Source: Pythium myriotylum
Lineage: Eukaryota; Oomycota; Peronosporomycetes; Pythiales; Pythiaceae
Length of the DNA stretch: 64,000 nt
Direction: 5' to 3'
Assembly (NCBI GenBank): GCA_023091665.1
Contig: JALJCQ010000012.1
Coordinates: 3,348,001-3,412,000, forward strand
Positions 48,301 to 57,660 of this stretch are shown here, piece after piece (position 1 is the first letter of the stretch; every line of letters starts with the position of its first letter). Under the pieces are notes generated by a model. The model did not search any database and was not told the origin of the DNA. It saw only the letters and a program-made list of their open reading frames with translations. Position numbers and translations under genes: made by a program.

Positions 48301-49992
48301 ATGCATCCGTCCATGGCGACCGAGATCGGCATCATGACGGCGCTCCACACGGGCGACCCCGTGCGCGACCTCGCCCTCTGCGCCGCCGTTCCGCTGGCCA
48401 TGGAGCGCTTGCGTGAATCTCCTCACACGATCGCGTCGCTGATTGAAGCCGCCAAGGAGCGCATGGGCGATCTGCTCGCCGGCGGACGCTCGTACACGAC
48501 CCACGCAGTCGAGCTGCTCGAGCACCACGGCCGCTACGGTGAAGAGTTCGAGGCTAGTACATCGCTCGGCAATAAGAAGCTCTACCACGGCAAGCTGTTG
48601 TTCCACGCTGTCAGCATGTACGTCGCCGACCACGTCGACCTTGCGGGCCAGTCCGGACGGTACGAACTCTTTGTGAAGAACGAGATTGAGGAACTCGAGG
48701 CCTCGCTTCGCAATGAGCCGCTACTCGCCCAGCGCCAAGAGTCCCAGTTCAAGCACATCATGGCGAGCAACCGGGAGGTCACACGACTTAGCGTGCTGCC
48801 GCTTCCACCCATCGGGCTGTGGATTCCGCTGGATAATGACATCGAGCTCCAGTACGTCGAGGTCGAATTGCAGCCGACATCGAAGCGCGTGGGGGTCAAG
48901 TCGTCGCGCAAGATGTTTATCTTCCGTTCACGTGCTCAGGACGCACCGGAGCGGATCCGCGCGTTCGTAGACAACGCATTCGAGTACTACAAGGAGGTGG
49001 AGAAGCGCAAGCTCAACGAGGACGAGAAGCGATACTTGTACGTGCGCGACACGAGCGAGGCCGCAATCAACGGCGGCGACGAGGTCGGCGAAGACGACGA
49101 GGGATCGTCGGCTAAGAAGTCAGCGCCGCCGTTCAAGCGGTATGCACTTGGCGAAGACAAGACATTCGAGACGATCTTTTTCGACGAAAAGCCCATGGTG
49201 CTCAAGCTGCTCGACGACTTTACGAACAAGACGGGCAAGTTTGCAATCCAGGGCTTTCCGAACAAGCTCGGGTTGCTGCTCCACGGACCGCCGGGTACGG
49301 GTAAGACCAGTGTGATCAAGGCGATCGCGCAGCACACGAAGCGCCACATCGTGTCTATCTCGCTCTCCAAGATCAAGACAAACCAGGAGCTACTGGACGC
49401 CATGGTCGACCTCCGCTTTGCCGTGCGCGACGTCTCGCTGCCCGTCAAACTCACGTTCGAAGACGTCGTGTTTGTGATGGAAGACGTCGACTGTGCCTCG
49501 TCGGTCGTGCAAACGCGGAAAGAGGAGGTCGAGCCCGAGAAGCCGCTGTTTCAGGAAGAGGATGGCAACCCATTGGCAGTCATCGCCGCCATTTTGAGTG
49601 GAGAGGATATCAAGCCTGAGCGAGGCGGTCTCGTCGCCTCGTCCAACCAGAGTGACAAGCTCAACCTCGCCGGCCTCTTGAATGTGCTCGACGGCGTCAT
49701 CGACTGCCCTGGCCGCATCGTCGTTATGACCACGAACCACCCGGAGAAGCTTGATCCGGCACTGATTCGCCCCGGTCGCGTTAACAAGAAGATCCGCCTG
49801 GCGTGGATGCCACCTCGCCAGATCCAGAATATGCTTGAGTACTACTTCGCGACCAAGCTTTCCGCGGCTCAGGAGAAGCGTGTGCTCGCTCTTCCGCAAA
49901 TCCACACGCCAGCCGAGGTGGAGGAGATCTGCGCCGAGTACGAGCTCATTGACGGCGCCATCGCTGCGCTCGAGGCCAAGGCGCCTTTGTAA
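48301..49992 (+). CDS. BCS1-like AAA ATPase, copy 5
   Basis: Product of 563 residues from the first ATG after the core promoter; the next in-frame ATG at 48313 (MATEIGIMTALHTGD) fits the paralogues' N-terminus even better and may be used. The N-terminal segment (LALCAAVPLAMERL) is less hydrophobic than in the others. AAA domain: Walker A GPPGTGKTS (about 327), Walker B VVFVMEDVDCA, a different insertion without the Lys-rich run, sensor MTTNHPEKLD, LIRPGRVNKK and the EVEEICAEYELIDGAI end. Its weaker membrane segment could mean a different location. Confidence 0.9.
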   Translation: MHPSMATEIGIMTALHTGDPVRDLALCAAVPLAMERLRESPHTIASLIEAAKERMGDLLAGGRSYTTHAVELLEHHGRYGEEFEASTSLGNKKLYHGKLLFHAVSMYVADHVDLAGQSGRYELFVKNEIEELEASLRNEPLLAQRQESQFKHIMASNREVTRLSVLPLPPIGLWIPLDNDIELQYVEVELQPTSKRVGVKSSRKMFIFRSRAQDAPERIRAFVDNAFEYYKEVEKRKLNEDEKRYLYVRDTSEAAINGGDEVGEDDEGSSAKKSAPPFKRYALGEDKTFETIFFDEKPMVLKLLDDFTNKTGKFAIQGFPNKLGLLLHGPPGTGKTSVIKAIAQHTKRHIVSISLSKIKTNQELLDAMVDLRFAVRDVSLPVKLTFEDVVFVMEDVDCASSVVQTRKEEVEPEKPLFQEEDGNPLAVIAAILSGEDIKPERGGLVASSNQSDKLNLAGLLNVLDGVIDCPGRIVVMTTNHPEKLDPALIRPGRVNKKIRLAWMPPRQIQNMLEYYFATKLSAAQEKRVLALPQIHTPAEVEEICAEYELIDGAIAALEAKAPL

Positions 49993-50337
49993 ATCTATCA
50001 GACTAAACGATAATAGAAGCCACATATTCCCCCCCCCCCCCCCCCCCCCCCCTCCGCCACAACTTTTCGCTTGCACCACACACCATATTTCAAAACAACT
50101 CGGACAAACTTGAGACAAGACAGCTTGCTCCGCTCCTCTAAGTCTGGCCGTCGGCATGCGACGACGCAATCCGGCAGAACGAGGTCATGCAAAGCGGCTG
50201 AATCGAGAAAAACCACTTGAGATTTGATGAAATCGTGAGACTGGTGCTCACCAACAAAAATGCAGCTTCACTAGACCGAAAATAACCCCCTTGGAGGCGT
50301 TGGGTCACTTCGCAGAACCCCAACGATCAGTTGGAGC
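49993..50337. other. Intergenic with C24 run
   Basis: 3' flank of AAA copy 5 and 5' region of the Cys-rich gene. Nothing else recognised. Confidence 0.45.
50029..50052. repeat. C24 homopolymer
   Basis: Twenty-four consecutive C on the + strand, 36 bases after the stop codon of AAA copy 5. Length may be uncertain. Confidence 0.9.
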
Positions 50338-51216
50338 ATGGGCAAGGAGCGGAAAGTTCCCAAGCCCCAAAGGCGCCCCCCGTCGACCTCGTGCTTCACG
50401 CTTCGCGCAGTCTTGCTCGTCGCCATTGCCTTCTGCAACTCAGCGCTCTTCATCGGTGCGATTTCTTAGCATAACTTGATACTTGTTGTGTGGTTGATCC
50501 TTCGATCAATAGCGTTTGAGCAGCACACGTTTCACCAGCGGCCCAGCAGCGTGACGAATCTACGTTTCGGTCTCGCCACTGGACATGTCCAACGTAAGGT
50601 CGCCAATCCCCGTTTGGGCGATCATCCTCAATTTCTAACATTCATCTTCTCAGTCCGCCTAAGTGCAGCACACACGCCAGGCGTTCAGCCTGGACCAGTG
50701 CCCTGTCCTAAGGGCAAATATCGCCCTCCTAATGGTGGCACCTCGCTTGGCGAATGCCGCTTCTGTCCGCGCGGAGTCTACGGTGACAGTCCGGGCTTGA
50801 CGTCAAGTGACTGCACCGCGAAGTGCCCCAAAGGAACTTACCAGGACAAGCTCGGGGCTACCAGCGTTCTCGATTGCAAGGTGTGTCCAGCGGGAGTCTA
50901 CGGCTCAGCCCCGGGACTGACATCTAGTGCGTGCACGGCACCGTGTCCGCTGGGCAAGTATTCGCTCAAGACGGGCCTCCAGTCGCAGAGCGAGTGCGAC
51001 GACTGCCCTGCCAACTACCGGGGCCCGCAAGGTCGACGCGGCAACAACCCCTACTTTTCTTGGGAAGGCGGATACCCGTGCGACCGCTACATCTCCGGCA
51101 ATACGGTGCTGAACGGCCGCGACGCGGCGTGGGCTGCTAACAAAGAGGCTTGGTACGCCTCGGTGAGGACGGCTCACGTCGACATCGTCGACAACTCGGC
51201 TGGTCCGTCGACGTAA
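50338..51216 (+). CDS. Cys-rich ephrin-receptor-like repeat protein, secreted or type II anchored (2 exons)
   Basis: Exons 50338-50455 and 50654-51216 join in phase 1 (ATC G|TC CGC) to give 226 residues. The intron runs GTGCGA...TTCTCAG. Exon 1 supplies a basic start and a hydrophobic segment (AVLLVAIAFCNSALF), which works as a signal peptide or signal anchor and makes sense of an otherwise headless downstream frame. Exon 2 has about three GCC2/GCC3-type repeats: CPKGKYRPPNGGTSLGEC, CPRGVYGDSPGLTSSDC, CPKGTY..DC, CPAGVYGSAPGLTSSAC and CPLGKYSLKTG..ESEC-like spacing. The tail (from about residue 170) has no Cys pattern I know. Extracellular adhesion or receptor-like role is possible but not shown. 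Confidence 0.75.
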
Positions 51217-51306
51217 TGGAGAACGCAGCCGGACAATTCCAGCTTCCACACTCTATTCACTCATAATACAAAGCGTAGGACAGACATCATTGACAAAGTT
51301 TGTTGC

Positions 51307-54300
51307 TCAGACATAGCCGGAAAAGTGAGCGGCTCGCTGGACTTCTTTAACAGCGTCGGAGAGCCCGGCGCTGGGTGTCGCCGGTTCGCTCGGAGGATCC
51401 ATGAGCGCGATATTGCCCATGTTTACCAACCGTCGGGATCGGAAACGCCGCTGGAGCTTGTTCGCCACACGATGGATGGATGCCACGTCGATCAATGCGA
51501 AAACCTTGTCCTCTGGATGGAGAATCGTACTGGACGTTGGAGACGTGTACACGTACGGGTGTGGCGCGCCACTGTAGCCACCCTTTGCTCGCAGCAGTCC
51601 GATTGGGAGTGCCGACACGATACCCGAGGTCATGTGGTCGAAGAGCTCGCCGTACGTCTGAGTACCGTGGCGCCACTCCTTGGGGAGATCATAGAGCATG
51701 AAGCAGCTCGTGCCGTCCAGGATTTTGCTGATAAATTCATTGAGAGACGGGTTGAAGAAGCTCTGAATGAGCAGGTCATCAGCCACGTAGCTTGGAAACA
51801 GCGCGCCGTACATGAACCGCTCCTGGAAGAAAGTGTCGTTGTCATCGCTGTTCAGGAGGTCGTCTAGCGCGGCGGAGACGTCCACCTCGGTGGTTCCGTT
51901 CATGCGGGATGCGGCATTGTGAAGACTGCCCCAGAAGAATTCGCGCAAATAGAATACCACCTTGCGAGCAGTTCGCTTCTGGTGGTCCCACCACGTCTGC
52001 TTCTTCGCGATAGAGGGTGTTCGCGTGGGTGCGGCCCCCGAGCTGTCGCGGAACGCGTTGGATTGGCGGCTGAGCGTGGATACACGGTGGCTTGCGAACG
52101 TGCGATGTGGCGAATGAGCAGATCCTGACGAGCTATGCACGGCTGGGTCGGTGAAAAACTCCGAGTGGTCAGGATCTGCATTGCTGAGGATGTCGGCTGA
52201 CGTGCGGGTGCTTGAGCTGTGGACAGGATCCAGATATTTGTTATTGTGCACATCGCGTAGCTCTATGATCGTGAAGACGTTGCTTTGCTGGAGTGCAGCG
52301 TTGACCAAGATAGCATTGAAGATCGCCTTCGAGTCGTCATATCCTTCTTCTGTTCCTTGTGCGAGTACGACAATTGATGATGCCGAATACACACCGGCGT
52401 TGACGAGCACCTGGTGCTTCTGAGGAGAACCATGTACGTGGTAGACCGCACCGAACTCGCTCAGCTGCATCCATGAAATGGCATCGAACTTTTCCGTGTC
52501 AACGATCACGACGGGGACAACGCGCTCGACGTGTGCTGCACGCAGGGGACGCAAAAAGCTCACCAGTCGCGACAGCGAGCCCACGCCTTCGTTGCCGATA
52601 TTGCTGCAGACCACGATGTGTCCGCCATCCATGAGCAACGACGCCGGTGGATACGAGGGCGCCTGGAAGGATGAAACACTACCGCCGCAGCGCATCACAT
52701 AGTCGCGCACTTCGCGTGGGAGACGACGTTCGACATTGTGCTGGGCACGACGGGCCCTCGCAATGAGCTTGTGCTCCATTCTCAAATTCGGCACTGCATC
52801 CATGCCAGCCATCGTCGAACGACGACCCGTAGCTGTCGGTGCTGCCGATGCCATGTACGGCGCGATCGCGGCCATCGACTCAGCGATGAGGAAAGCACGG
52901 CAGCTGGCAGGAATCCGGAACGAGTGGCCGGGGTTGAAGTAGGTTTCCTTCTGATGCTCAACAGCAATCAGGAGCACTTGTCCGTCCGACTGCTTGTGGA
53001 TACGCTGGGTACACTGTGTGAATGTCATGCCTTGCAAATAGCTGGCCAAAACGCAGGAATAAATCTCGTTACCCGCACCGGTGACATATTCTCGGATCCA
53101 CGGCTTGACGAGACCAGTAAGGTGCGAGTCGATGGGGAGATCAGCACTTCTACTCGTGATCAAATTCGAAATCAACGTCGAAAGGCCCGGGCACCGGCAG
53201 CTGAGACCCATGAGACCGAGGCGAAGTGAGTCGGCACAAACGAGATTCGAACTGCTCAGGCCCGCAGCTTCCAGGAGCATGCGGTTTTCCGAGTTTACGA
53301 GCATAGCGTACAGCTGAGTCTGCTCGCGATTAACTTGCTGCGAAACTGAAAGCACACGCAACACTGTCGCCGCATCTTCTCGGCTTCCATCGTTGGAGAA
53401 CTTGTTGGGAAGGAAGAACACGGCCATAGCTTCGTGGACTCGAGCGCGCTCGAGATCTCGCGCTTTCAGGGGCGTTCCGTAAATCAAAAACACGCGCTTG
53501 TGGTAGCGAGGGTTTTCGTCGACAAACCGCGAGACTTCCTCCTGGAATGATATCGTCGTCCCATCAGCAACACCTTCCGTGGATCCGCCGTCACCATCGT
53601 CATCAAACCGCATGAGCACGACAATATGCGTCTCTCGCACGCGATTCGCTCCCCTGCGCTGCATCCACTTGGTCGCCAATAGCCCTGCGTCGCTCTCACT
53701 GCGAGGAGTCGTTGCCGCGCCATCCGACCCGGCTCTTGACGCGACTCGCTTGACTCCTGAGCGGCCTTCTTCCAGCGCGGAGTCAGCATTGTGGTTTGAC
53801 ACACGGCCAGTAGTTCGTCTAAAGCCGTCTTCTTCGCCTTCACCTCGAACGCCATCTCCCTGATATGTCGACGACGAGCCGATACTGTCGAACAAAGCGT
53901 CGTGATCGGGGTGGAAAAATTCCCGAATAAAGTCCTTCATCTGCGCGGCCGACGGGTTACCCGTGACGATCACATGCGCCGTGTTGCGTGAGACGTTGTA
54001 CCGCACTCGCCCACTGCGCTGGTCGCCGTAGATGCTGAACAGTGCGGCCGACTCTTTCGCAAACGTGTAAATGCCGACAATAATAATGACGCACACCAAG
54101 CACTGGCCGAGCACAGTCTTGGGGCTGAAGTCACCGTACCCGACGGTCGAGACCGTGACGAACATGAAGTAGATGGACGAAAAGAAACTCCAAGTCTCGG
54201 AGCAATCGGGATAATCATCGGTGCCTGTCACGTTGTTCACGAGCACGTACCGCGAGCCGCTTTTATTGTTGCACTTGTAGACATGGAGCAAGAAGCTGTT

Positions 54301-55199
54301 GGTGTACGGCAAGTCACCAAGGCGCTCGAGCGAAAAGAGCACACAGGCGGCGAAGAAAACGAGGCAGAAGGCCTTGAACACGACCAGCAGTACTTGTGCC
54401 GCGAACGTCTTGTGCTTGAAGCGCGTGAACAAGTGGTCGATGACAATGTACAAAATATAAGTCCGCAAAAAGCCAAAGTCGAGCCACGACCGCTTCTCGC
54501 GGCCGTCCACGGGGTACGTCTGGAATGAGATCGTGAAGTGCGAGATGAGCGAGAGCAAGTCGAAGAGGCTGTGGAGTTTCACCGTGTACCAGACTCTGTA
54601 ACAACAACCAAAGAACAAAATACGTATAAATGAGTGGGTCGGATGCAAACGTGCCCCTCGCATCTCGACAACGCACTTGTGTTTCGCGGCGATCCACCGC
54701 GCGCCGTAGCCGATGGCCGTGATGATCAGTAGAAACGACTCGACCGACCAGGACGAGAAGCTCACGGCGAGCGCACCGCCGCGCACGACTAGCAAGGGTA
54801 CCCAATAAGCTTTCAGTGCCAGTCATCTCCCGAATTTGCATGAGCAGAGATTCCACATACCCCAGGCGATGCAGACGTAGACGCAGGCCACGACCTGGAA
54901 GACATAGTTCTACAGTCCCACAGTGGTGTAAAAAAAAACGAATGCAAAGGTCAGACGAGACAGTCCACGTGAATCCTCACCGCGACGTTGACGAGCGGCG
55001 AGTCAAAGAGCGTGCGCAGGCGCTCGAGGCGCGCGTCGTTGGCGAGCTCGAGCCACTCGTAGACGACCGAGAGCGCGAGGATCGGGAGCTGGAAGAGGCC
55101 CCAGTAGCGCACTTGGTCCCAGATGAGGTACCACGAGGCGGCGTAGCAGCCAGGCGAGCTGTCGGTGATGGGGCACGCGGCCAGCACGGCGGCGCTCAT
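51307..55199 (-). CDS. Slo/BK-type K+ channel with RCK domains (3 exons)
   Basis: Exons 54981-55199, 54861-54909 and 51307-54788 join (phases 0 and 1) to give 1249 residues; all introns GT-AG. A further in-frame intron of 57 bases near 54595-54651 is possible. Transmembrane segments S1-S6 occupy about the first 350 residues, with the selectivity filter TVGYGD followed by the pore-lining helix CLVCVIIIVGIYTFAKE. RCK1 begins AHVIVTGNPSAAQMKDFIREFF. The block CADSLRLGLMGLSCRCPGLSTLISNLITSRS matches the Slo-family segment between RCK1 and RCK2. In known Slo channels, cytosolic Ca2+ (or other ions) and voltage open the pore at the cell membrane. No clear Arg-rich S4 or Ca-bowl acid run is seen, so the gating ligand is open. 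Confidence 0.88.
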
Positions 55200-55649
55200 G
55201 GAGGCGGGCGACTCGGGAGTCGAGGAAGGATAATATCGGAGACCGTCGCGAGGAGAAAGTGTAGGTATTGAGATAGGATACTAAAGTATACAGTAAGGTG
55301 TATACTGGGTGGACGAGCCAGTTTTTGAGAGTTTTCATAAGGGGTGGGGAAGTGAGCAGATCGTGTTTGTGTGGAGTACATGAATTTGGGATTGTGGTGT
55401 GGTGTACATAAATGTTAACTCAGAATCGAACAAGGTTGTTGAGTTGACACGCAGGACTTGCCGGCCATGTTGTTGTGGGGAAAACAGTTTGAGAAGGATG
55501 CAAGAGGCCAGTCGCGAGTGCTTCGGGCCACGAGGATTCAACAACATGCATTCACTTTGCGTAGATTACTGCAACTTCTCAAGATCTACAGCGGACTCGA
55601 CCATTCTATGCACAGCACTGCTACTGGTGCACCGGACATCACAAGAAGC
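55200..55649. other. Intergenic, nothing recognised
   Basis: Upstream region of the channel gene and 3' flank of the secreted-protein gene. No core promoter of the usual form seen. Confidence 0.45.
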
Positions 55650-57611
55650 TTATCTGTCGCCCATCTGCGTCGGGTTGATAATCACATCCAACACAATACG
55701 ACCCTTGGTGTTCTCCGGCACCCACATCAGCAGCGAACCACCGCCCGTGCCCATAAAGTTGAGGATACCCGCACGCCAGCGATCGATGTAAAGCGTCTTG
55801 CCAGCGAACGTGGAGAGAGGCAGCGGCTTCTGCATGCTCTTCTTGGCAGGCAATGCCCATTCGTACAGCTTCTTGCCACCCGACATGATGTTGAGCTTGA
55901 CGTCCTTGGTGTCGGAGCTCTTGAAACGGAAGTAGATCTGACCATCACCCTCGTTCTCCCATGTACCGAAGGATCCCTGGAAGGCCTTACCGACGGCTTC
56001 GAGACCGAGAGCCTTGTCGAGCGGGCCACGCTGGATCTCGCCCTTGTATTCAGTGACAGGACAGATCGGCATGAGGAACTCCTTGACGAGACCGCTGATG
56101 CCGATGGGATCGAAGAAGGCAATGACGTCCAGACCGAACTGAGCGATCTCGAGCTTGTACTGATCGAGGGTCTTGATTGTGTTCTTCGCTCCACTCTTGG
56201 CCAGGTTGATGACCTGCTCCGAGATCAAACGAGCCGCCGTGATGATCTCGTCACGGGTCTTGATGCCATCAGCGCTGTTGCTCTTGATGCAGTTGACAGT
56301 CGCCTTTGGCAGATCCTGAAGAATGAGCGGCAAGTTCAGGATGGTGAAGTCGAGCTTGTCAGCAGTGCTGGTCGGGTTCTTCTTGATGTAATCAGCGACC
56401 GTGCTCTGGACCTTGTCGATGTAGGCCTTGAGCATACCACCGCAAGTTGTGGCAGTTTGACCGATCTTCACGAAGTCAGCGGCCGTGACCTCAGTCAGCT
56501 TTCCATCGGCAGCTGCCGTTGTGTCCTTCACCCAGAAGTCGCGGAAGGACTTGTAGAAGTTGACGAAGTTCTTCGGGTCGATGGGGTTGATGTTCTCGAA
56601 TTTCATATCAATGATGTTGAGGATCAGTTTCTGAACGTACTTGGCCAGCTTCTTGCTGTTCTTGAAGTCGGCGGGAAGCTTCGTGCCCAAGCATGTTGCA
56701 ATCGCGGCAGGAACATCGTAGACAACAAAGTCTGCGTTGGAGATCGCGGTCTTGACCTTATCCTTGTCAGTGAGGGCCTTACCTCCAGCGAGTTTGTCAA
56801 TCTCACCGGAGATCTTGGTGGTGACGTCGAGGATCGCTTGGCCACAAGCCAGAGCCTTCTGGGTACCAGTGGCTGCCTTGCTAAGCGCTCCGAAGACACC
56901 AGCCGTGGCAGCCGACAGAGCCGTGCTAGCGACCGCACTTGCCTTGGTGGCAACCTCCAAGGCGCAGTCCTTGTTCTGTGGAAGACACTCGAAGCCACAC
57001 TGCACAGGGTAGTCAAGCGGACACTGCGACCAGCACGAGACGAGGTTGTCAAACGCGTAGCCCTTGGCGCACTGCTTGTTGCTGGCGAGACTGACTCGGC
57101 GGTAGCAAGCCTTCTGCGTGGGGTTGGCCTTGATCTTGTTCTCGACCCAGGTGGCCGAGTTGGTCGCCGGAGCAGCCGACGAAGGCAGTGGCGCCTTCGA
57201 AGCAGCGGCCGTAGCATTCGTCTTGGCTGTCGTACCAGCGGCCTTTGGTGTGGTGGCAGCCGTGGGCGTCGTCGCGGCCTTTGGTGTAGTGGCAGCTGAT
57301 GGCGTAGTCGCAGCCTTCGGCGTCGTCGCAGCCGCCTTCGGTGTAGTCGCAGCAGCCTTCGGTGTGGTTGCTGCCTTGGGGGTCGTCGCGGCAGCCGGCG
57401 CAGGCGCAGCAGCCTTTGGCGTAGTTGCAGCCGCTGGCGTGGACGCGCGGGCCTTTGGGGCCGTTGCCGGGGCCGTCGCTGGTGCAACAGCGGGCGTCGC
57501 GGCGCGCGACTCCAAGTCAGGTGCGTGGACAGCGGCGTTTTGTGCTTCGACCGACGTCGTGGCGGCGAGGGCGAACGCCGCCATGGCAGCGAGCGACCAG
57601 AACTTGACCAT
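55650..57611 (-). CDS. Secreted Ala/Thr/Pro-rich Cys protein, copy 1
   Basis: Product of 653 residues from the ATG at 57611. Signal peptide MVKFWSLAAMAAFALAATTSVEAQ, then a mucin-like stretch of about 110 residues built from AATTPKA-type units, likely O-glycosylated. A block with seven Cys follows (CYRRVSLASNKQC ... VSCWSQC ... PVQCGFECLPQNKDC). Next comes a long mostly helical domain with a conserved CGG motif, and a C-terminal domain (KLNIMSGGKKLYEW ... KTLYIDRWRAGILNF, MGTGGGSLLMWVP). No RXLR or LFLAK motif. I do not recognise the family; an extracellular or wall-associated role is inferred. The paralogue at 59925 is nearly identical outside the mucin part. Confidence 0.88.
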   Translation of the reverse strand: MVKFWSLAAMAAFALAATTSVEAQNAAVHAPDLESRAATPAVAPATAPATAPKARASTPAAATTPKAAAPAPAAATTPKAATTPKAAATTPKAAATTPKAATTPSAATTPKAATTPTAATTPKAAGTTAKTNATAAASKAPLPSSAAPATNSATWVENKIKANPTQKACYRRVSLASNKQCAKGYAFDNLVSCWSQCPLDYPVQCGFECLPQNKDCALEVATKASAVASTALSAATAGVFGALSKAATGTQKALACGQAILDVTTKISGEIDKLAGGKALTDKDKVKTAISNADFVVYDVPAAIATCLGTKLPADFKNSKKLAKYVQKLILNIIDMKFENINPIDPKNFVNFYKSFRDFWVKDTTAAADGKLTEVTAADFVKIGQTATTCGGMLKAYIDKVQSTVADYIKKNPTSTADKLDFTILNLPLILQDLPKATVNCIKSNSADGIKTRDEIITAARLISEQVINLAKSGAKNTIKTLDQYKLEIAQFGLDVIAFFDPIGISGLVKEFLMPICPVTEYKGEIQRGPLDKALGLEAVGKAFQGSFGTWENEGDGQIYFRFKSSDTKDVKLNIMSGGKKLYEWALPAKKSMQKPLPLSTFAGKTLYIDRWRAGILNFMGTGGGSLLMWVPENTKGRIVLDVIINPTQMGDR

Positions 57612-57644
57612 CGTAGATGCTCGGGTTGTCTTCAGTGGAGGAGA

Positions 57645-57660
57645 GGAAATTGAAGAATGA
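57645..57660 (-). promoter_or_regulatory. Oomycete Inr+FPR core promoter
   Basis: Minus strand TCATTCTTCAATTTCC, 33 bases before the ATG at 57611; an ideal match. The same sequence occurs at 61818-61833 before the tandem copy. Confidence 0.8.

Noticed and set aside
54595..54651. Fourth intron in the K+ channel gene
   Set aside because: A 57-base in-frame stretch with a T-rich 3' end could be an intron, but the donor is poor and removal is not needed for the frame; left as coding with a note.
55458..57299. 613-codon plus-strand frame
   Set aside because: It is the exact antisense of the secreted-protein gene at 55650-57611. Its Leu/Val/Asp-rich composition follows from codon bias in the real gene. 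The same holds for 59895-61127.
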